Numbered from the stretch's first letter, positions 1-6,350 are shown. The stretch: 7,502 nt of DNA from Candidatus Dormiibacterota bacterium (GCA_003135035.1 PLDE01000085.1:1-7502), one strand, 5' to 3'. Notes: generated from the letters alone by a model not told the origin. A program made the numbers and translations.

Positions 1-942
1 GCTGCTGAGCTCGTTCCGGAGATTGTCAAGCGCAACTTCAAGGTAGATATCGCCACCGACCAGACGCCGGCTCACGATCCGCTGATGTACCTCCCGTCCG
101 GCCTGACCCTTCCCGAAGCGGCGGATCTCCGCCTCGAAGACCCCGACGATTACATCCTGAGAAGTCGCGAGTCGATGGCTCGCCATGTCTCCGCCCTGGT
201 CGAGCTTCTCGACCGAGGCGCTGAGGTTTTCGATTACGGCAACAGCCTCCGGGCTGAAGCCGAGCTCGGAGGCTGCGTCCGAGCCTTTGACTACCCCGGT
301 TTCGTCCCCGCCTACATCAGGCCGCTGTTCAGCGAGGGCCGGGGGCCCTTCCGCTGGGCGGCGCTGAGCGGCGATCCGGAGGACATCGCCGCCACCGACC
401 GTGCCGTCCTCGAGGAGTTCCCCGAGAACGAAGCACTGGCGCGATGGATCCGGATGGCTTCTGAGCGAGTTGCCTTCCAGGGCCTGCCGGCTCGGATCTG
501 CTGGCTTGGCTACGGTGAGCGAGACCGCTTGGGACTGCGTTTCAACGAGATGGTGGCCAGCGGTGAGCTGAAGGCGCCGATCGTGATCGGCAGGGACCAC
601 TTGGACTCCGGATCGGTGGCGTCGCCCTATCGGGAAACCGAAGCGATGCGGGACGGCAGCGATGCCATCGCAGATTGGCCCATTCTCAATGCTCTTCTCA
701 ACACGGCCAGTGGGGCCACCTGGGTCTCGGTGCATCACGGCGGTGGCGTCGGAATCGGCCGCTCGATCCATGCCGGGCTGGTCGCGCTGGCAGACGGGTC
801 GGATCTGGCCGCCCAGAAACTTGCCCGCTGCCTGCTCAACGATCCCGGCACGGGAGTCATGCGCCATGCCGACGCCGGCTACCAGATCGCCCTCGACACA
901 GCAACTGAGCGCGGCGTCCGGATCCCCATGCAGGAGGGTTGA
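1..942 (+). CDS. hutU: Urocanate hydratase (urocanase), C-terminal part, cut by window start
   Basis: Second enzyme of histidine degradation: cytoplasmic, NAD+-dependent hydration of urocanate to 4-imidazolone-5-propionate. The frame is open from base 1, so the true start lies upstream. 313 residues are visible, the C-terminal part of a protein usually about 550-560 long. Seen in order: DQTPAHDP near the left edge, [28 protein letters not shown], then [43 protein letters not shown] and HHGGGVGIG, all family hallmarks. The Cys codon at 499-501 lies 147 residues from the C-terminus, matching the catalytic Cys410 of the Pseudomonas putida enzyme. No frameshift or lost motif is visible. The stop codon shares a base with the hutF ATG (TGATG), so the two are probably translationally coupled in one operon. 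Confidence 0.98.
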   Translation, partial: AAELVPEIVKRNFKVDIATDQTPAHDPLMYLPSGLTLPEAADLRLEDPDDYILRSRESMARHVSALVELLDRGAEVFDYGNSLRAEAELGGCVRAFDYPGFVPAYIRPLFSEGRGPFRWAALSGDPEDIAATDRAVLEEFPENEALARWIRMASERVAFQGLPARICWLGYGERDRLGLRFNEMVASGELKAPIVIGRDHLDSGSVASPYRETEAMRDGSDAIADWPILNALLNTASGATWVSVHHGGGVGIGRSIHAGLVALADGSDLAAQKLARCLLNDPGTGVMRHADAGYQIALDTATERGVRIPMQEG

Positions 943-2315
943 TGTCGCTCTGGGTGGCGGAACTCGCCTGGACCGAGATGGGGATCGTTCCCCGGGTTCT
1001 GATCGAGGAGAGCAAGGGCCGCCTGGCCCGAGTTGCAGCGCTCGGCGACGCTCCCCTCCCCCGGGAAGCGCAGGTGCTCTCAGGACTCACTCTCCCCGGG
1101 CTGGCCAACGTCCACTCCCATGCCTTCCACCGGGCCCTGAGAGGCAGATGTGAAGCGCCTAAAGGGGGTGGGAAGGACTTCTGGGACTGGCGCAAAAGAA
1201 TGTTCGCCCTGGCCCGGTTTCTCGAGCCCCAGCAGTACTTCGAGCTGTGCCGGGCAACCATGGGCGAGATGGCTCTGGCCGGGATCACCGCGGTGGGGGA
1301 GTTCCACTACCTGCACCACCAGCGTGATGGCCGACCCTATCAGCGGCCGGAGATGGAAGAGGCACTGATCGCCGCGGCTGCCGAAGCGGGACTCCGACTG
1401 ACCCTGCTCGACACCTGCTACCTGCGTTCCGGCTTCAACCAAGCCGCCCTGGAGGGAGCCGCCATCCGCTTTTCAGATGGCGACGCCCAGGCGTGGGCCC
1501 GGCGAGCCGATCTGCTGGAGGACGGACCGACGTTCCGGCGGGGGGCCGCGATCCACAGCGTGCGGGCGGTGGACGCGGATTCGATGAGAGTGGTTGCGGC
1601 GTGGGCCAGGGAGCGGTCGGCGCCTCTCCACCTCCATCTGTCGGAGCAACCGGAGGAGAACACGGCCTGCCTGGAGGCGACCGGGATGACCCCCACCGAA
1701 CTGGCGGAATCCTGCGCTGTCCTCGGACCCGATACGACAGCGGTCCATGCCATACACCTGACCGAGATGGACATCGGCCGACTCGGGGCAACCGGAACCC
1801 GGGTGTGCATCTGCCCTACCACCGAGCGCAGTCTGGGCGATGGTGTCTGCCCTGCCGATCAACTGCAGGCGGCTGGTAGTCCCCTCTGCCTTGGAAGCGA
1901 CAGCAACGCGGTGGTGGACCTCTTCGAGGAGGCCAGCGCGATCGAGCTCGACCTGCGGCTGGTGTCCGGACGTCGCGCCTTGCTCGATGCCGGCACCCTG
2001 CTGGTGGCGGCCACCGCCCATGGGATGGCGTCCCTCGGCTGGCAAGGCGGTGAGTTAAGGCCCGGCTGCCTCGCCGATTTCATCACCTTGGACCTGGCGA
2101 CTCCGCGGCTGGCAGGTGCCGGGCAAGCCGACCTCCTGCCTCGCGTCGTCTTTGGTGCCAGCGGAGCTGACGTCAGCTCCGTCGTGGTTGGGGGTAGAGA
2201 GATTGTCGGCAGCGGCCGACACCTGCGCCTGGGCAGCGTGGCCGAGCGGCTGGAGATCATCCTCGAGGAGATCGAGCCAGCCTGGCGGGCGGCGACGGCG
2301 GAGCTGTCCTCTTGA
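942..2315 (+). CDS. hutF: Formimidoylglutamate deiminase
   Basis: Amidohydrolase-superfamily enzyme converting N-formimidoyl-L-glutamate and water to N-formyl-L-glutamate and ammonia, the branch of histidine catabolism that avoids formamide release. The 457-residue length fits the family. Metal-site motifs are present: HSH at residues 58-60 within NVHSHAFHRALRG, HLHLSE with His232, HAIH at 269-272, and Asp320 in LGSDSN. DFWDWRKRMF after the first metal motif is also typical of HutF. I chose ATG 942 over the adjacent in-frame TTG 939 because AGGAGG (932-937) is 4 bases from the ATG but only 1 base from the TTG. It overlaps hutU by one base and hutI by four. An N-formylglutamate hydrolase would be needed to finish the route and is not in the window. 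A guanine-deaminase-like amidohydrolase is the main alternative, made unlikely by operon context and motifs. Confidence 0.95.
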   Translation: MSLWVAELAWTEMGIVPRVLIEESKGRLARVAALGDAPLPREAQVLSGLTLPGLANVHSHAFHRALRGRCEAPKGGGKDFWDWRKRMFALARFLEPQQYFELCRATMGEMALAGITAVGEFHYLHHQRDGRPYQRPEMEEALIAAAAEAGLRLTLLDTCYLRSGFNQAALEGAAIRFSDGDAQAWARRADLLEDGPTFRRGAAIHSVRAVDADSMRVVAAWARERSAPLHLHLSEQPEENTACLEATGMTPTELAESCAVLGPDTTAVHAIHLTEMDIGRLGATGTRVCICPTTERSLGDGVCPADQLQAAGSPLCLGSDSNAVVDLFEEASAIELDLRLVSGRRALLDAGTLLVAATAHGMASLGWQGGELRPGCLADFITLDLATPRLAGAGQADLLPRVVFGASGADVSSVVVGGREIVGSGRHLRLGSVAERLEIILEEIEPAWRAATAELSS

Positions 2316-3493
2316 ACACGCTGCTCTCTCAGGTAGGGCGGCTCTTCACGGCTGGCCGGCCAGTCGCCCTAGGCGTCGATGTCCTCCTCGGCGACGACGC
2401 CATCCTCGCCGTCGGTGGACACGGGTCTTTGAACGTCCCGGCGGAGACGGGGTCCTATGACTGTCACGGTGCACTCCTGACGGCGGGTCTGGTCGATGCC
2501 CATACCCATCCCATCTACCCACATCCCCGGCTTGCCGAGATCGCCGAACGTGCCGCGGGCACCTCCTACGCCGAGATCGCCGCCCGGGGTGGGGGCATCG
2601 TCGCCACCGTCCGTCAAACCAGGGCCGCCTCCTGGGATGAGTTGGAGCTGGGGCTGCGGCAGCGGCTCCGGCAGTGGTTGCTGGCGGGAACCACCACGGT
2701 CGAGGTCAAGACCGGGTACTGGCTCGAGCGCGAGGGTGAGTTGCGCGCGGTGCGGCTGGCCCGCAGGCTGGCTGACGACCTTTGGCTGCCCCACCTCGCG
2801 GTGACCTTTCTTGGTGCGCATGGGTTGCCCGAGGAGTTCGCCGGGCGACGCCAGGAGTTCATCGAAGAGGTGGCCAGCTGGTGTCCGGACGCTCACCATG
2901 AAGGGGCACGTTTTGCTGATGTTTTTTGCGATGATGGGGCCTTCACGGTGGCCGAGGCGGAGCTGCTCCTGGGCCGCGCTCGGACCGCCGGACTGGCCTT
3001 GCGCATCCACGCTGATGAGCTGGCGTTGACCGGGGGCGCGCTAATGGCGGCCCGAGTGGGGGTGGTGTCCGCCGACCACCTTCTCTGCATTGGGGCGACG
3101 GAGATTGCGGCCCTCGCCGGTTCCTCCGCGGTGGCGACCCTCTGTCCCGTCACCGCCCTCACCATGGGCCGGACGCCCCCTGCCCGAGAGCTGCTCGCCG
3201 CCGGGGTACCGGTCGCGCTCGGCAGCGACCACAACCCCGGGACCTCGGGCGCGACCACGATGAGCCTGATCGTCTGGCTGGCCATCACGGAGTTGGGACT
3301 GAGCGTGGAGCAGGCCTTGAGCGCAGCCACCCTCGGAGGCGCGCTCTCCCTAAGCCTGTCGGATCGCGGTCAGATCCTGCCCGGGATGGCCGCCGACCTG
3401 ACCCTCTGGGATACCGACCACGAAGGCGCCTTCGCTTGGAACCCAGATCTCCGCCCCCTGCAGGTGTGGAGGTCGGGGCAGACCCGTCTCTAG
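2312..3493 (+). CDS. hutI: Imidazolonepropionase
   Basis: Third step of histidine breakdown: hydrolytic ring opening of 4-imidazolone-5-propionate to N-formimidoyl-L-glutamate, the HutF substrate. It is a cytoplasmic metal-dependent amidohydrolase; 393 residues is near the usual 400-420. Visible motifs: DAHTHP with HTH at residues 64-66, SYAEIAARGGGI, TTTVEVKTGY, VTFLGAHGLP, HADE at 233-236, SADH at 253-256, and GSDHNPGTS with Asp306. The start is a TTG overlapping the hutF stop (TTGA), with GGAG at 2300-2303 eight bases upstream, so coupled translation is likely. Oddity: KTGYWLE has Trp where most homologues have Gly (KSGYGL). The gene ends 11 bases before the converging rsmG stop; no terminator hairpin is visible there, so hut transcripts may run into antisense rsmG. 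Confidence 0.97.
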   Translation: MNTLLSQVGRLFTAGRPVALGVDVLLGDDAILAVGGHGSLNVPAETGSYDCHGALLTAGLVDAHTHPIYPHPRLAEIAERAAGTSYAEIAARGGGIVATVRQTRAASWDELELGLRQRLRQWLLAGTTTVEVKTGYWLEREGELRAVRLARRLADDLWLPHLAVTFLGAHGLPEEFAGRRQEFIEEVASWCPDAHHEGARFADVFCDDGAFTVAEAELLLGRARTAGLALRIHADELALTGGALMAARVGVVSADHLLCIGATEIAALAGSSAVATLCPVTALTMGRTPPARELLAAGVPVALGSDHNPGTSGATTMSLIVWLAITELGLSVEQALSAATLGGALSLSLSDRGQILPGMAADLTLWDTDHEGAFAWNPDLRPLQVWRSGQTRL

Positions 3494-3504
3494 CGGCGAT
3501 CCCG

Positions 3505-4167
3505 CTATGGGACTGGGAGCTTGACGAAGCGCAGCACGCGGCTGCGACCGGCACGCTCCAGCTTCAGACCGCCCACCCCTGCCCGATGGGCGGCTACCAA
3601 CTCTGGCTCGCCGAGAGCCGCCGAAGCCCCGACGTGTACCAGGCCTTCGCCGCCCGTCCGCAGCAACCTGGCCGCCGTGCCGAGCAGGCGCGGGAGCGGC
3701 TGTGCGGCTCGCGAAACCAGGACGTCGGCCGCCCGGAATCCCTGGCTTCGAGCAAGCTCGCTGGCGTCCTGCGCCATCACTCGGACCGAGGCTAGTCCAA
3801 GCTGTCCCAGACAGCTGAGCAGGAAGGCAGCCTTGGCCCGGTCCCGCTCAATCAGTCCGAAGTCGAGCTGGGGTTGAGTGATCGCCAAGGGAAGGCCGGG
3901 CACTCCGCCTCCACTGCCAAGGTCGAGGACGTACTCGCCGCTGGTCCAGCGGCGCAGCGGTAGTAGATCGAGTGATTCCTCGACGTGCCGTTCCCAGGCG
4001 TTCGCCTGGGGTACCCTGGTCAAGTTGATCCGATTCGATTGCGCGTAGAGCAGACTGATGTACCGCTCCAGCAACAATCGCTCCGTGTCGGTGCACCAGT
4101 ATCGTGGGCTGCTCACTTGGTCAACACCATTAAGAGACCGCGTCCCACCGTTGCCGCAGAGCCACAC
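3505..4167 (-). CDS. rsmG: 16S rRNA (guanine-527-N7)-methyltransferase RsmG
   Basis: SAM-dependent methyltransferase that modifies G527 of 16S rRNA (also called GidB); in other bacteria its loss gives low-level streptomycin resistance. From the GTG at 4167 it has 220 residues, within the usual range. Visible: YAQSNRINLTRV around residues 41-52, RHVEESL at 60-66, the SAM-binding loop DLGSGGGVPG at 82-91, IERDRAKAAFL and VSRAAQPLPRLL, all in family order. The start is uncertain: neither the GTG at 4167 nor the in-frame GTG at 4116 (203 residues) has a clear ribosome site, and conservation only begins near residue 33. It converges on hutI and has no co-directional partner gene in the window. rsmG usually lies in the rpmH-rnpA-yidC-jag-rsmG-parA-parB cluster near oriC; none of those genes is beside it here. 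Confidence 0.94.
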   Translation of the reverse strand: MWLCGNGGTRSLNGVDQVSSPRYWCTDTERLLLERYISLLYAQSNRINLTRVPQANAWERHVEESLDLLPLRRWTSGEYVLDLGSGGGVPGLPLAITQPQLDFGLIERDRAKAAFLLSCLGQLGLASVRVMAQDASELARSQGFRAADVLVSRAAQPLPRLLGTAARLLRTGGEGLVHVGASAALGEPELVAAHRAGVGGLKLERAGRSRVLRFVKLPVP

Positions 4168-4311
4168 ACTCGGCCAGGCCTGGCGCCGCCGCGAGGAGGC
4201 GCTGGATCACGAACGTGGCTGTGCCTTGCGGCTGAAATCGGCCATTTGGTGGCGGATTCCCGGGCGCAGCGGCCTGACTCCAGGGATCCTCGCGACCTCT
4301 GATTCCCAACG

Positions 4312-4617
4312 TTGGTTGTGGGGCTCTTTCTCGGGATTGTAGCCATTGGATGTGTGATTGGATTGTTTGTCCTGCCTGCGGGAGCGTGGGGTCGACCCTC
4401 GGTCGGTTTAGCCACCCTTTTTCGTTGGGACGCCTTCTACTACCTGCGGATCGCCCAGCACGGCTATCAGTGGCTGCCGAACCACCCCACCGTCCCGAGC
4501 GACCTGGCCTTCTTTCCCGAGCCGAGGCGATCACCCGTGACCAGCTGCACGTGCGGGGAGTTGGAGCCGGGCCGGAGAGGGCCTGGCGCCGGGCACGATT
4601 CAGCTTCCATGTGTTGA
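4312..4617 (+). pseudogene. N-terminal remnant of a PIG-V-like membrane mannosyltransferase
   Basis: The frame opens at a TTG after an in-frame stop at 4300-4302 and closes at 4617. Residues 2-22 (VVGLFLGIVAIG and on) form a hydrophobic helix. Residues 38-53, RWDAFYYLRIAQHGYQ, followed by DLAFFP at 64-69, match the first luminal-loop signature (RWDxxxYLxIAxxGY ... FFPLYP) of PIG-V/DUF2029-like integral membrane mannosyltransferases, which are normally about 350-450 residues with many helices. Resemblance stops at about base 4518, where FPLYP is expected. The rest of the frame is EPRRSPVTSC and similar, without helices, and neither other frame restores the family. The piece therefore looks truncated by deletion or rearrangement. 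No ribosome site is seen. The family call rests on motif recall, not alignment; a short independent membrane protein is possible but less likely. Confidence 0.55.
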
Positions 4618-4642
4618 CAGCCGGGGGCGTACCCGGTAGCGT
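4614..4642 (+). promoter_or_regulatory. Near-consensus promoter of bioY, likely leaderless transcript
   Basis: TTGACA at 4614-4619 and TAGCGT at 4637-4642 are separated by exactly 17 bases, an ideal spacing for the housekeeping sigma factor (a TANNNT -10). The bioY GTG at 4651 begins 8 bases after the -10, so the message would start at or within two bases of the start codon. The spacer contains an inverted repeat, CCGGG (4621-4625) and CCCGG (4632-4636), placed where a repressor could act. It does not match the BirA or BioQ operators I know. Confidence 0.6.
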
Positions 4643-4650
4643 CCCTCGCC

Positions 4651-5268
4651 GTGCTCCGTGTCGAATCTCTCGCGCATCCGAGGCCAGTTCTGGCCGACCT
4701 CATCCCCGGGGAGCGGGTCCGCGACGCGCTGGTGGTGGTGGGCTACGCCGGCCTCGTCGGTCTCTCGGCCCAGCTCTCGATCCGCCTTCCCTTCACGCCC
4801 GTCCCGATCACCGGGCAGACCTTCGCGGTGCTTCTGGGCGGGCTGGCGGTCGGAACCCGGCGCGGAGCCGCCGGCATGCTCCTCTACCTGGCTCTCGGCT
4901 TGGTCGGAGTTCCCTGGTTCGCGGGCGGCGACCACGGCTTCTCCGTGGTTTCAGCGCCCACGTTCGGCTACCTAGTCGGCTTCGTCTTTGCCGCCTGTGT
5001 CCTCGGTGGCTTGGCTCGACGCGGGTTCGATCGCCAGCCCCTGACTGTGATCGTCGCCCTAGTGGCGGGGAACGCGGTCATCTACCTCTTCGGCGCAGCC
5101 TGGCTCGCCTGGAGGCTCCACGTCGGCGCCTCCCAGGCAATTTCGCTGGGAGTAACGCCCTTCCTGCTCGGCGACGCCCTCAAAGCGGCGCTGGCTGCAG
5201 CCCTTCTCCCAACAGCCTGGAAGCTGACCGGTCACTCAGGCGGACGGGACTCGCGCCCCTCTCAGTAG
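4651..5268 (+). CDS. bioY: Biotin ECF transporter S component BioY
   Basis: Integral membrane substrate-binding subunit of an energy-coupling-factor biotin importer, 205 residues. The core begins after about 24 N-terminal residues: LPFTPVPITGQTFAVLLGGLAVG (from residue 46), RRGAAGMLLYLALGLVGVPWFAGG (from 70), APTFGYLVGF (102-111) and NAVIYLFGAAWLA, ending in a last helix with LLGDALKAALAAALLP. These are the classic BioY signatures, with about six hydrophobic segments. The GTG start has no Shine-Dalgarno sequence but sits 8 bases after a strong -10, consistent with a leaderless message. No ATPase (BioM/EcfA) or EcfT (BioN) gene is adjacent, so it may share an energising module encoded elsewhere or act as a solitary BioY. 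Its stop overlaps the sufT stop on the other strand by 7 bases. Confidence 0.95.
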   Translation: MLRVESLAHPRPVLADLIPGERVRDALVVVGYAGLVGLSAQLSIRLPFTPVPITGQTFAVLLGGLAVGTRRGAAGMLLYLALGLVGVPWFAGGDHGFSVVSAPTFGYLVGFVFAACVLGGLARRGFDRQPLTVIVALVAGNAVIYLFGAAWLAWRLHVGASQAISLGVTPFLLGDALKAALAAALLPTAWKLTGHSGGRDSRPSQ

Positions 5269-5633
5269 AGGCCTAACTCCAGCTTGGCCTCGTCCGAGGC
5301 CATGGTGTGGGGGTCCCAGGGCGGGTCCCAGACCAAGTCGACCTTTACGTCCCGGATCCCGGGCAAGAACTGGGTCGCTGCGTGGACTTGGGACTCGAGC
5401 ATGGGACCCATCGGACAGTAGGGAGTGGTCAGGGTCATGGCGACCACGGCGTCGCCGTCCTTGTCGACAGTGACGTGATAGACCAGCCCCAGACTGACGA
5501 TGTCCAGACCCAGCTCGGGGTCTATCACCTCCCGGAGCGCCTCGTGGACGTCATCACCAGTCGCCATCGGCCCCGCCACGGGCTGGCCCGCGGCGGCCCC
5601 GGACGCGGTCGTCTCAGTCTCGGTTTCTGCCAT
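5262..5633 (-). CDS. sufT: SufT-like DUF59/MIP18 Fe-S cluster assembly factor
   Basis: Small cytoplasmic protein of the MIP18/DUF59 family that helps mature Fe-S proteins together with the SUF system. It has 123 residues: a low-complexity Thr/Glu/Ala-rich tail (1-27) followed by the domain, with VIDPELGLDIVSLGLVY at 36-52, TTPYCPMGPML at 69-79 (the conserved reactive Cys is residue 73) and DPPWDPHTMASDEAKLELG near the end. ATG 5633 is preceded by GGAGGG (5639-5644 on the complement) at 5-base spacing. It starts 20 bases inside the end of sufU, so the pair is co-transcribed and probably coupled. The related PaaD branch of the family is less likely given the sufU partner. Confidence is high for the family and moderate for the symbol. 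Confidence 0.92.
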   Translation of the reverse strand: MAETETETTASGAAAGQPVAGPMATGDDVHEALREVIDPELGLDIVSLGLVYHVTVDKDGDAVVAMTLTTPYCPMGPMLESQVHAATQFLPGIRDVKVDLVWDPPWDPHTMASDEAKLELGLY

Positions 5634-6087
5634 CAGATCCCTCCAGTTGGGTCAGGCCCGCTTCGAGCGCGGTCCAGGGCAACATCGCGCACTTGATCCG
5701 CGCCGCGTATCGGCGCACTCCAGCCAGCGCCTCGAGGTCGCCGATGTCCCCCAGGCTGGCCGGGTCCTGGCCCTCCAAGAGCATGGCTCGGAAACGCCGG
5801 ATCAGGTCCTTGGTGTTGGCCAGGGACGTGCCCTGGACCTCCTCGCTCATCATCGAGGCTGCCGCCATTGAGATCGAGCACCCCTGGCCCTCAAATCCCA
5901 CCGCCTCGACCTGATCTTGCCGCACCCGGAGGCTGAGGTCGATCTCGTCGCCGCAGAGTGGATTGTGGCCGTGGGTGGCCACGTCGGCCGGTTCCACCAG
6001 GCCGCGGTGGCGAGGGTGCCGGTAGTGATCCAGGATGATCTCCCGGAAGAGTTCGTCGTCTACCTGAACGGGGTTGACCTGAGCCAC
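5614..6087 (-). CDS. sufU: Zn-type Fe-S assembly protein SufU
   Basis: Partner of the SufS cysteine desulfurase, accepting persulfide sulfur for SufBCD-based Fe-S assembly; cytoplasmic. From GTG 6087 the protein has 157 residues, slightly over the typical 140-150. The four zinc/persulfide ligands are in place: Cys45 and Asp47 in NPLCGDEIDL, Cys70 in GQGCSISMAAASMMSE, and Cys133 in RIKCAMLPW, matching Cys41, Asp43, Cys66 and Cys128 of Bacillus subtilis SufU. FREIILDHYRHPRHRG at the N-terminus is also typical. The frame extends to a TTG at 6111, but that codon lies in the U-tract of a terminator, so GTG 6087 is preferred; a -10-like TACGAT six bases upstream suggests a leaderless message. sufB, sufC, sufD and sufS are not in the window. 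Confidence 0.94.
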   Translation of the reverse strand: MAQVNPVQVDDELFREIILDHYRHPRHRGLVEPADVATHGHNPLCGDEIDLSLRVRQDQVEAVGFEGQGCSISMAAASMMSEEVQGTSLANTKDLIRRFRAMLLEGQDPASLGDIGDLEALAGVRRYAARIKCAMLPWTALEAGLTQLEGSDGRNRD

Positions 6088-6093
6088 CGATCC

Positions 6094-6099
6094 ATCGTA
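6094..6099 (-). promoter_or_regulatory. Candidate -10 element of sufU
   Basis: On the minus strand TACGAT (6099 to 6094) is followed by six bases and then GTG 6087, the spacing expected for a leaderless message. No convincing -35 is visible, because the -35 position falls in the terminator stem. No Shine-Dalgarno sequence precedes the GTG, which fits leaderless translation. Confidence 0.35.
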
Positions 6100-6109
6100 C
6101 GCCGATCTC

Positions 6110-6152
6110 AAAATACGAGCGGGGACTGGAGCCTACCTCCAGTCCCCGTCGT
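6110..6152 (-). terminator. Strong intrinsic terminator upstream of sufU
   Basis: A perfect 12-bp stem (6120-6131 with 6137-6148, five-base loop) extends by four further pairs (6115-6118 with 6149-6152) around one bulged G at 6119. On the minus strand the stem is followed by a short U-rich run, TATTTT (6115-6110); the plus strand has no such tract after the stem. It therefore ends leftward transcription arriving from beyond 6152, where no conventional gene exists, and stops 23 bases short of the sufU GTG. It either closes a small RNA/sORF gene or acts as an attenuator of sufU. Confidence 0.7.
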
Positions 6153-6270
6153 TGGGTTTACGAAATGAGTACTGCTGACGCGGGACGGCCACGGGCCCGG
6201 GTTTCTGACCCGGCTCAGCTAACCGTGGGTGACCAGCGCGTCGAGAGAATCGTGGTCCCGGCCCCAGTCC

Positions 6271-6321
6271 TCAGTCGGTCCCCAAGATGGTGAGAGTCCG
6301 TTTAGTACTACCTTCGAGCAT
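6271..6321 (-). CDS. 16-codon ORF with strong ribosome site, possible leader peptide
   Basis: ATG 6321 lies eight bases after AAAGGAGG (6337-6330), the best Shine-Dalgarno arrangement in this part of the window. It opens a frame of 16 codons, MLEGSTKRTLTILGTD, ending at TGA 6273-6271. The ribosome site is enclosed by a helix whose 3' arm is formed by codons 12-15. There is no run of a regulatory codon (no His, Trp, Cys or branched-chain cluster). An overlapping +1 frame stays open to TAG 6221-6219, so a slightly longer product would result from a one-base difference in the GGGG at 6283-6280. Function is unknown. Confidence 0.35.
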   Translation of the reverse strand: MLEGSTKRTLTILGTD

Positions 6322-6350
6322 GGGCAATCCCTCCTTTTTCTTGGGGTACC
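6277..6350 (-). promoter_or_regulatory. Helix enclosing the sORF ribosome-binding site
   Basis: GGTaCCCCAAGA (6350-6339, lower-case a bulged) pairs with TCTTGGGGACC (6287-6277), giving 11 base pairs. The loop contains AAAGGAGG and the ATG of the small ORF. A second small hairpin, GGG-ATTG-CCC (6331-6322), overlaps the end of the ribosome site. Translation of the ORF would open the 3' arm, so the structure could couple translation to downstream folding. This is read directly from base pairing; function is inferred. Confidence 0.4.

Larger units (their letters stand above)
4168..4650. other. Gene-poor interval between rsmG and bioY
   Basis: No intact gene is supported over these 483 bases. Open frames on both strands are arginine/proline-rich and lack recognisable motifs, as expected for non-coding frames in GC-rich DNA. 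Contents: a perfect 12-base palindrome GCCAGGCCTGGC at 4173-4184 just upstream of rsmG; a gene remnant from 4312 to about 4518; an unassigned stretch of about 95 bases after the remnant; and the bioY promoter at 4614-4642. No clear promoter for rsmG was found. Confidence 0.6.

Noticed and set aside
939..941. TTG at 939 as the hutF start
   Set aside because: Only one base separates it from the AGGAGG core; ATG 942 has better spacing and is the stronger start codon.
4130..4534. Minus-strand open frames between rsmG and 4534
   Set aside because: Composition is Arg/Gly/Pro-rich without motifs, hydrophobic core or ribosome site; one overlaps the rsmG start in another frame.
4350..5276. Long plus-strand open frame (308 codons) across the bioY region
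   Set aside because: It is Arg/Pro/Ser-rich with no domain, overlaps bioY in another frame and lies across the remnant; it is a by-product of GC-rich coding sequence.
6219..6321. RiPP (lasso-type) precursor interpretation of the small ORF
   Set aside because: No maturation enzyme, protease or transporter gene is nearby, and the leader lacks the conserved Thr at the expected position before a Gly core.
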